NCBI GenBank assembly: GCA_016938395.1
Contig: JAFGUS010000010.1
Coordinates: 1-9,813 of the forward strand
Source of the DNA: Coriobacteriia bacterium
Lineage (GTDB): Bacteria; Actinomycetota; Coriobacteriia; Anaerosomatales; Anaerosomataceae
Direction of reading: 5' to 3'
Length of the DNA stretch: 9,813 nucleotides
This document shows positions 6,038 to 9,813 of the stretch, one piece after another. A program made the position numbers and the translations under genes. Each line of letters begins with the position of its first letter. Position 1 is the first letter of the stretch. Under the pieces are notes generated by a model that worked only from the letters and a program-made list of their open reading frames with translations, was not told the DNA's origin and did no database searches.

Positions 6038-8104
6038 TTATACCGCCTCGTCGAACGCTTCCACGAACTGGCTATTGTACAGGTCCGCGTAGAACCCGCC
6101 TCGAGCCATCAGGCTCTCATGCGTTCCCTGTTCCACGATAGCGCCCTCGTCCATCACGAGGATGAGGTCGGCGTCCCGGATGGTCGACAGGCGGTGCGCG
6201 ATGACGAAGCTCGTCCGGCCGTGCATCAGACGCTCCATCGCCTGCTGGATGAGCGCCTCGGTGCGTGTGTCGACCGAACTCGTCGCCTCATCGAGGATGA
6301 GCACGGGCGGGTCGGCGAGGAACGCACGTGCGATGGTGAGCAGCTGCCGCTGTCCGGCCGATATGTTCTGGCTGTCATCGTCGAGCATCGTCTCGTAGCC
6401 GTCGGTAAGCGTGCGCACGAAGTGATCGACATGCGCCGCACGCGCGGCCGCCATGATCTCGTCGTCGGTGGCCTCCTCGCGGCCGTACGCGAGGTTCTCG
6501 CGGATGGTGCCCTTGAACAACCACGTGTCCTGCAGCACCATGCCGAAGGTCCTCCGCAGGTCGTCACGGGTCATGTTCCGCGAGTCCACGCCATCGATGG
6601 TGATGGAGCCACCGTCGATCTCGTAGAAGCGCATGAGCAGGTTCACGAGCGTGGTCTTGCCCGCGCCGGTCGGTCCCACGATCGCGACGGTCTGGCCGGG
6701 GAGCGCCTCGAGGCTCAAACCCTCGATGAGCGGCTTATCAGGTGAGTAGCTAAACGTCACGTCGCGGAACTCCATGTGTCCGGTCGTCCCGGCGAGGCGC
6801 ACCGGAGCGGTCGTCTCGGCGGTCTGTTCGTCGGCGTCGAGCAGCTCGAAGACGCGCTCGGCAGAGGCCGCCGCGCTCTGCAGGATGTTGGCGATGGACG
6901 CCGTCTGTACGATCGGCTGCGTGAACTGCCGCGCGTACTGGATGAACGCCTGCACATCACCGAGCGACAGCGTGCCCGAGGCCACGCGCAGGCCACCGAT
7001 CACCGCGACGCCCACGTAGTTGAGGTTGTTGAGGAAGTGGAGCGAGGGCTGGATGGTGCCGGAGATGAACTGCGCGCGGAACGACGCGTCGTAGAGGCCC
7101 TCGTTCTCGCGGTCGAAGATCTCGATCGCCTCGGCCTGATGGCCGAACACCTTCACGACGTTGTGCCCGGTGAACATCTCTTCGACGTGGCCGTTCAGCC
7201 GTCCCGTCCGCTCCCACTGCGCGGCGAACTGCTTCTGCGAGCGCTTCGCGATGAACATCGTCACCACCACCGAAGCGGGGATGACGAGAAGCGAGATCAA
7301 CGCGAGCAGCGGCGAGATCCAGAACATCATGCCGAGCACGCCGACGATGGTGAGGAGCGCCGTGATCACCTGCGTGGCCGACTGCTGCAGCGTCTGCGCG
7401 ATGTTGTCGATGTCATTCGTCACACGCGAGAGCGTGTCGCCGCGCGCGTTAGTGTCGAAGTAGGTGAGCGGCAGCCGGGCGAGCTTCTCGTCCACTTGCT
7501 TGCGCAGCCCGTAGATCGTCTTCTGTGTCACGCCGGCCATGATGTACCCCTGCGCCCAGCTGAACACCGCGGAGAACAGGTAGACAGCCGCGAGCACCGC
7601 CAGAAGCCCGGCGATCCGGTCGAAGTCCACGCCGGCGCCGGGCGTGATCGACATCGATGCCAGCATGTCCGCGAGCTGTTCCTGGCCCGAGGCGCGCAGA
7701 CCGGCAACGACCTGCTCCTGCGTGACGCCTTCGGGGAATCGCGCGCCTATGACGCCCTCGAAAAGCACGTTGGTGGCCTCACCCAGAATCCGCGGGCCGG
7801 CGACGTTGAGTGCGACGCTCACCACGGTGAGAGCGATGACGATGCCGATGGCGATACGGTGGGGTTTCAGGTATCCGCCAAGACGCTTGAGCGAGCCCTT
7901 GAGGTCCTTGACCTTCGCGCCGCCGGCCATGAGGCCGTGGCCGCCGGGACCCATCATCGGCCCGCCCCCGCCCGGCCCACGCCCCGGGCCGCCGAAGCCG
8001 GGACCGCGCCCGGGGGTGCCGGGCGTACCCGGGGCCGTGCCGCTGTCCGGTGCGCCCGAGGACGGGCTGCCGCCTGCGGGCGTTGCGTTCTGCCGCTCGC
8101 TCAT
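6038..8104 (-). CDS. ABC exporter half-transporter, catalytically complete subunit of a heterodimer
   Basis: 688 residues, long for a half-transporter because of an extra N-terminus. Residues 10-65 are a Gly/Pro/Ser-rich low-complexity stretch (GRGPGFGGPGRGPGGGGP). The six-helix membrane domain has helices near 84-104, 165-188, 244-264, 267-287, 352-372 and 385-405. A hydrophilic stretch of about 50 residues (113-163) lies between helices 1 and 2 on the outer face. The nucleotide-binding domain (about 444-680) has Walker A GPTGAGKTT (477-485, Lys483), Q-loop Gln525, signature ISAGQ (581-585), Walker B LILDE (Asp605, catalytic Glu606), D-loop SSVD and switch His637 (IAHRLSTI). Its own Walker B and His are intact, but the signature has Ala for the first Gly. 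It pairs with the overlapping upstream gene. Transport direction is export by family. The substrate (drug, lipid or peptide) is not predictable. Confidence 0.95.
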   Translation of the reverse strand: MSERQNATPAGGSPSSGAPDSGTAPGTPGTPGRGPGFGGPGRGPGGGGPMMGPGGHGLMAGGAKVKDLKGSLKRLGGYLKPHRIAIGIVIALTVVSVALNVAGPRILGEATNVLFEGVIGARFPEGVTQEQVVAGLRASGQEQLADMLASMSITPGAGVDFDRIAGLLAVLAAVYLFSAVFSWAQGYIMAGVTQKTIYGLRKQVDEKLARLPLTYFDTNARGDTLSRVTNDIDNIAQTLQQSATQVITALLTIVGVLGMMFWISPLLALISLLVIPASVVVTMFIAKRSQKQFAAQWERTGRLNGHVEEMFTGHNVVKVFGHQAEAIEIFDRENEGLYDASFRAQFISGTIQPSLHFLNNLNYVGVAVIGGLRVASGTLSLGDVQAFIQYARQFTQPIVQTASIANILQSAAASAERVFELLDADEQTAETTAPVRLAGTTGHMEFRDVTFSYSPDKPLIEGLSLEALPGQTVAIVGPTGAGKTTLVNLLMRFYEIDGGSITIDGVDSRNMTRDDLRRTFGMVLQDTWLFKGTIRENLAYGREEATDDEIMAAARAAHVDHFVRTLTDGYETMLDDDSQNISAGQRQLLTIARAFLADPPVLILDEATSSVDTRTEALIQQAMERLMHGRTSFVIAHRLSTIRDADLILVMDEGAIVEQGTHESLMARGGFYADLYNSQFVEAFDEAV

Positions 8105-9813
8105 GCGACCTCCTCCTCGGTCAGCTGGCTTCTGACGATCTCGCGGTAGGTGTCGCAGCGCTCCATGAGTTCGCGGTGTGTTCCCGAGCCCACGATGGTG
8201 CCCTCATCGAGCACGATGATCCGGTCGGCGTGCATGATGGTGCTCACCCGCTGAGCCACGATGATCACCGTGGCGCTGGACGTGTCTCGCGCGAGCGCGG
8301 CGCGAAGTGCGGCGTCGGTGGCGAAGTCGAGCGCGGAGAAGCTGTCGTCGAAGACGTAGATCTCGGGACGCTTCACGAGCGCGCGCGCGATAGCGAGGCG
8401 TTGCCGCTGCCCGCCGGAGACGTTCGTGCCGCCCTGGGTTATGGGTGACTCCAGACCCTCGGGCATCGCGCGCACGAACGCTGCGCCCTGTGCCACCTCG
8501 AGTGCGTGCCATAGTTCGGCGTCCGTCGCGTCGCTGCGGCCGTAGCGCAGGTTCTCGGCCACCGTGCCGCTGAACAGGAACGCCTTCTGGGGGATGAAGC
8601 CGATATGGCTCCAGAGCTCGGCCTGCGTCATGTCGCGCACGTCCACGCCGTCGACCAGCAACTGCCCGCCGGTCACGTCGTAGAAGCGAGGGATGAGGTT
8701 GATGAGTGTTGACTTGCCGCTGCCGGTGCTGCCCACGACGGCGGTCGTCTCTCCGGGGCGCGCGGTGAAGGTTATGCCGCACAGGACCGCTTCTTCGGCA
8801 CCGGGGTAGCGAAACTCCACGTCGCGGAACTCCACGTCGCCGGTGCGGGTGGTCGGAACTGCGGGCGCATCCGGGTCGGTGATCTGTGGGGCGGTGTCGA
8901 GCACCTCGTTGATGCGCTCGGCCGATGCCGATGCGCGTGGCACCATCACGAACATGATGGTCGCCATCATCACCGACATGAGGATCTGCATGATGTAGGT
9001 GAGGAACGCGGTGAGGTTGCCGATGGGCATGGCGCCGCTCTCGATGCGTAAGCCGCCGAACCACATCGTGGCTACGAGCGTGAGGTTGAAGATGGCCATG
9101 ACCGTGGGCATGATGAGCGCGAAGAGGCGGCCCACCGAGAGCATCGTCTCCGAGAGCTCGCGGTTGGCGACATCGAAGCGGCGCTCCTCGTGCGCCTCGC
9201 GGACGAACGCCCGGATCACGCGCACGCCTGCGAGCTTCTCGCGCATGACCTGGTTCACACGATCGACGCGCAGCTGCATCGTCTTGAAGAGCGGCAGCGC
9301 CGTGCGCGCCATCAGACCGATGACGACGGCGAGCAGCGGCACGACCACGGCGATCAGGGCCGACAGCGGCGGATCCTGCCGAACCGCCATGATGATGCCG
9401 CCGACGGCCATGAACGGGGCCAACACCATGACGTTGAGGCCCATCACCACGACCATCTGAACCTGCTGCACGTCGTTGGTCGTGCGTGTGATGAGCGACG
9501 GCGCACCGAAGTGGTTGAGCTCGGCGAGTGAGAAGTCCTGCACGCGTGAGAACACCGCGTGACGCACGTCCCGCCCGAACGCCATCGCCGTCCGCGCTCC
9601 CCAGTACACCGAGACGATCGAGACGAGGCCAAGGACGAGTGTGACGCCAAGCATGATCCCGCCCGCGCGCACGATGTAGGCGGTGTCGGCCTTCGCCACG
9701 CCGTTGTTGATGATGTCGGCGTTCAGGTCGGGCAGGTAGAGGTTGCCGATCGCCTGCAGGAGCAACAGCAGCATGACGAACGCGAGCTGCGCGCGGTAGG
9801 GCTTCAGGAACCG
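8101..9813 (-). CDS. ABC exporter half-transporter, degenerate-site subunit of a heterodimer (5' end beyond window)
   Basis: 570 residues are visible. The frame stays open to the right edge, where it reads RFLKPYRAQL, the usual N-terminal elbow of this family. The true start is therefore probably only a few codons beyond the edge, and the internal ATG at 9774 is not the start. The membrane domain is followed by a nucleotide-binding domain with Walker A GSTGSGKST (8733-8707), Q-loop FIPQKAF and an intact signature VSGGQRQ. Walker B is VFDD: the catalytic glutamate is Asp (8346-8344). The switch histidine is Gln in IVAQRVSTI (8253-8251). These two changes are those known in TM287 of the TM287/288 exporter, where this site binds ATP but hardly hydrolyses it. 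The stop overlaps the start of the partner gene by four bases (ATGA). Heterodimer formation is inferred from the gene pairing and the complementary motif changes. Confidence 0.95.
   Translation of the reverse strand, partial: RFLKPYRAQLAFVMLLLLLQAIGNLYLPDLNADIINNGVAKADTAYIVRAGGIMLGVTLVLGLVSIVSVYWGARTAMAFGRDVRHAVFSRVQDFSLAELNHFGAPSLITRTTNDVQQVQMVVVMGLNVMVLAPFMAVGGIIMAVRQDPPLSALIAVVVPLLAVVIGLMARTALPLFKTMQLRVDRVNQVMREKLAGVRVIRAFVREAHEERRFDVANRELSETMLSVGRLFALIMPTVMAIFNLTLVATMWFGGLRIESGAMPIGNLTAFLTYIMQILMSVMMATIMFVMVPRASASAERINEVLDTAPQITDPDAPAVPTTRTGDVEFRDVEFRYPGAEEAVLCGITFTARPGETTAVVGSTGSGKSTLINLIPRFYDVTGGQLLVDGVDVRDMTQAELWSHIGFIPQKAFLFSGTVAENLRYGRSDATDAELWHALEVAQGAAFVRAMPEGLESPITQGGTNVSGGQRQRLAIARALVKRPEIYVFDDSFSALDFATDAALRAALARDTSSATVIIVAQRVSTIMHADRIIVLDEGTIVGSGTHRELMERCDTYREIVRSQLTEEEVA
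8109..8118 (-). promoter_or_regulatory. Strong Shine-Dalgarno of the second ABC subunit gene
   Basis: The minus strand reads GAGGAGGAGG, ending four bases before the ATG at 8104. It is embedded in the last codons of the upstream subunit, where it encodes the Glu-Glu-Glu of its C-terminus. Together with the ATGA stop-start overlap it gives strong, coupled translation and supports equal production of the two subunits. Confidence 0.8.

Noticed and set aside
5088..6092. 334-codon plus-strand open frame opposite the antiporter
   Set aside because: Ser/Thr/Ala/Pro-rich with no domain. It is antisense to a well-recognised CaCA gene.
6776..8149. 457-codon plus-strand open frame across the ABC subunit gene
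   Set aside because: Very rich in Arg, His, Glu and Asp, with no motif. It mirrors the minus-strand exporter gene, which has every ABC motif.
8101..9774. Start of the right-edge ABC subunit at the ATG at 9774
   Set aside because: The frame stays open through 13 further codons that read RFLKPYRAQLAFV, the conserved elbow helix of the family, so the gene must begin beyond the window.

Overview
The window is GC-rich and fully packed with genes, with strong G/C bias at third codon positions. It reads like a chromosomal segment of a high-GC Gram-positive bacterium. The surface protein at the left edge carries a cell-wall-binding repeat 2 (CWB2) domain. The membrane protein at 4024-5004 has an actinobacterial look. 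Together these suggest an actinobacterial lineage, possibly Coriobacteriia-like, but that placement is inference only. I see no tRNA, rRNA, CRISPR array, insertion sequence or phage gene.

Layout from left to right: (1) 1-1472, minus strand, 3' end cut by the window edge: a secreted zinc-dependent phospholipase C (Zn_dep_PLC/alpha-toxin family) with all nine metal ligands, followed by two Ig-like domains and the start of a CWB2 domain. (2) 1473-1596: a short divergent intergenic region. (3) 1597-4047, plus strand: a large cytoplasmic glycoside hydrolase family 3 enzyme of the beta-glucosidase type with a C-terminal Fn3-like domain and an extra tail. (4) 4024-5004, minus: a four-helix membrane protein of unknown function, overlapping the hydrolase tail-to-tail by 24 bp. 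(5) 5006-5974, minus: a CaCA-family calcium/sodium antiporter, one base upstream of gene 4. (6) 6038-8104 and (7) 8101-9813, minus, the latter cut by the right edge: the two half-transporters of a heterodimeric ABC exporter, overlapping by 4 bp (ATGA).

Genes 7-6 are translationally coupled and surely make one heterodimer. One subunit has a degenerate catalytic site (Asp for the Walker B glutamate, Gln for the switch histidine) and the other a normal one, as in TM287/288-type exporters. Genes 5-4 are also coupled, and the 63-bp gap before gene 5 would allow a four-gene minus-strand transcription unit. The left side (surface phospholipase, and divergently a cytoplasmic hydrolase) has no visible link to the exporter block. 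I did not find a dedicated new multi-gene system. The item most worth a second look is the cell-wall-attached phospholipase C.
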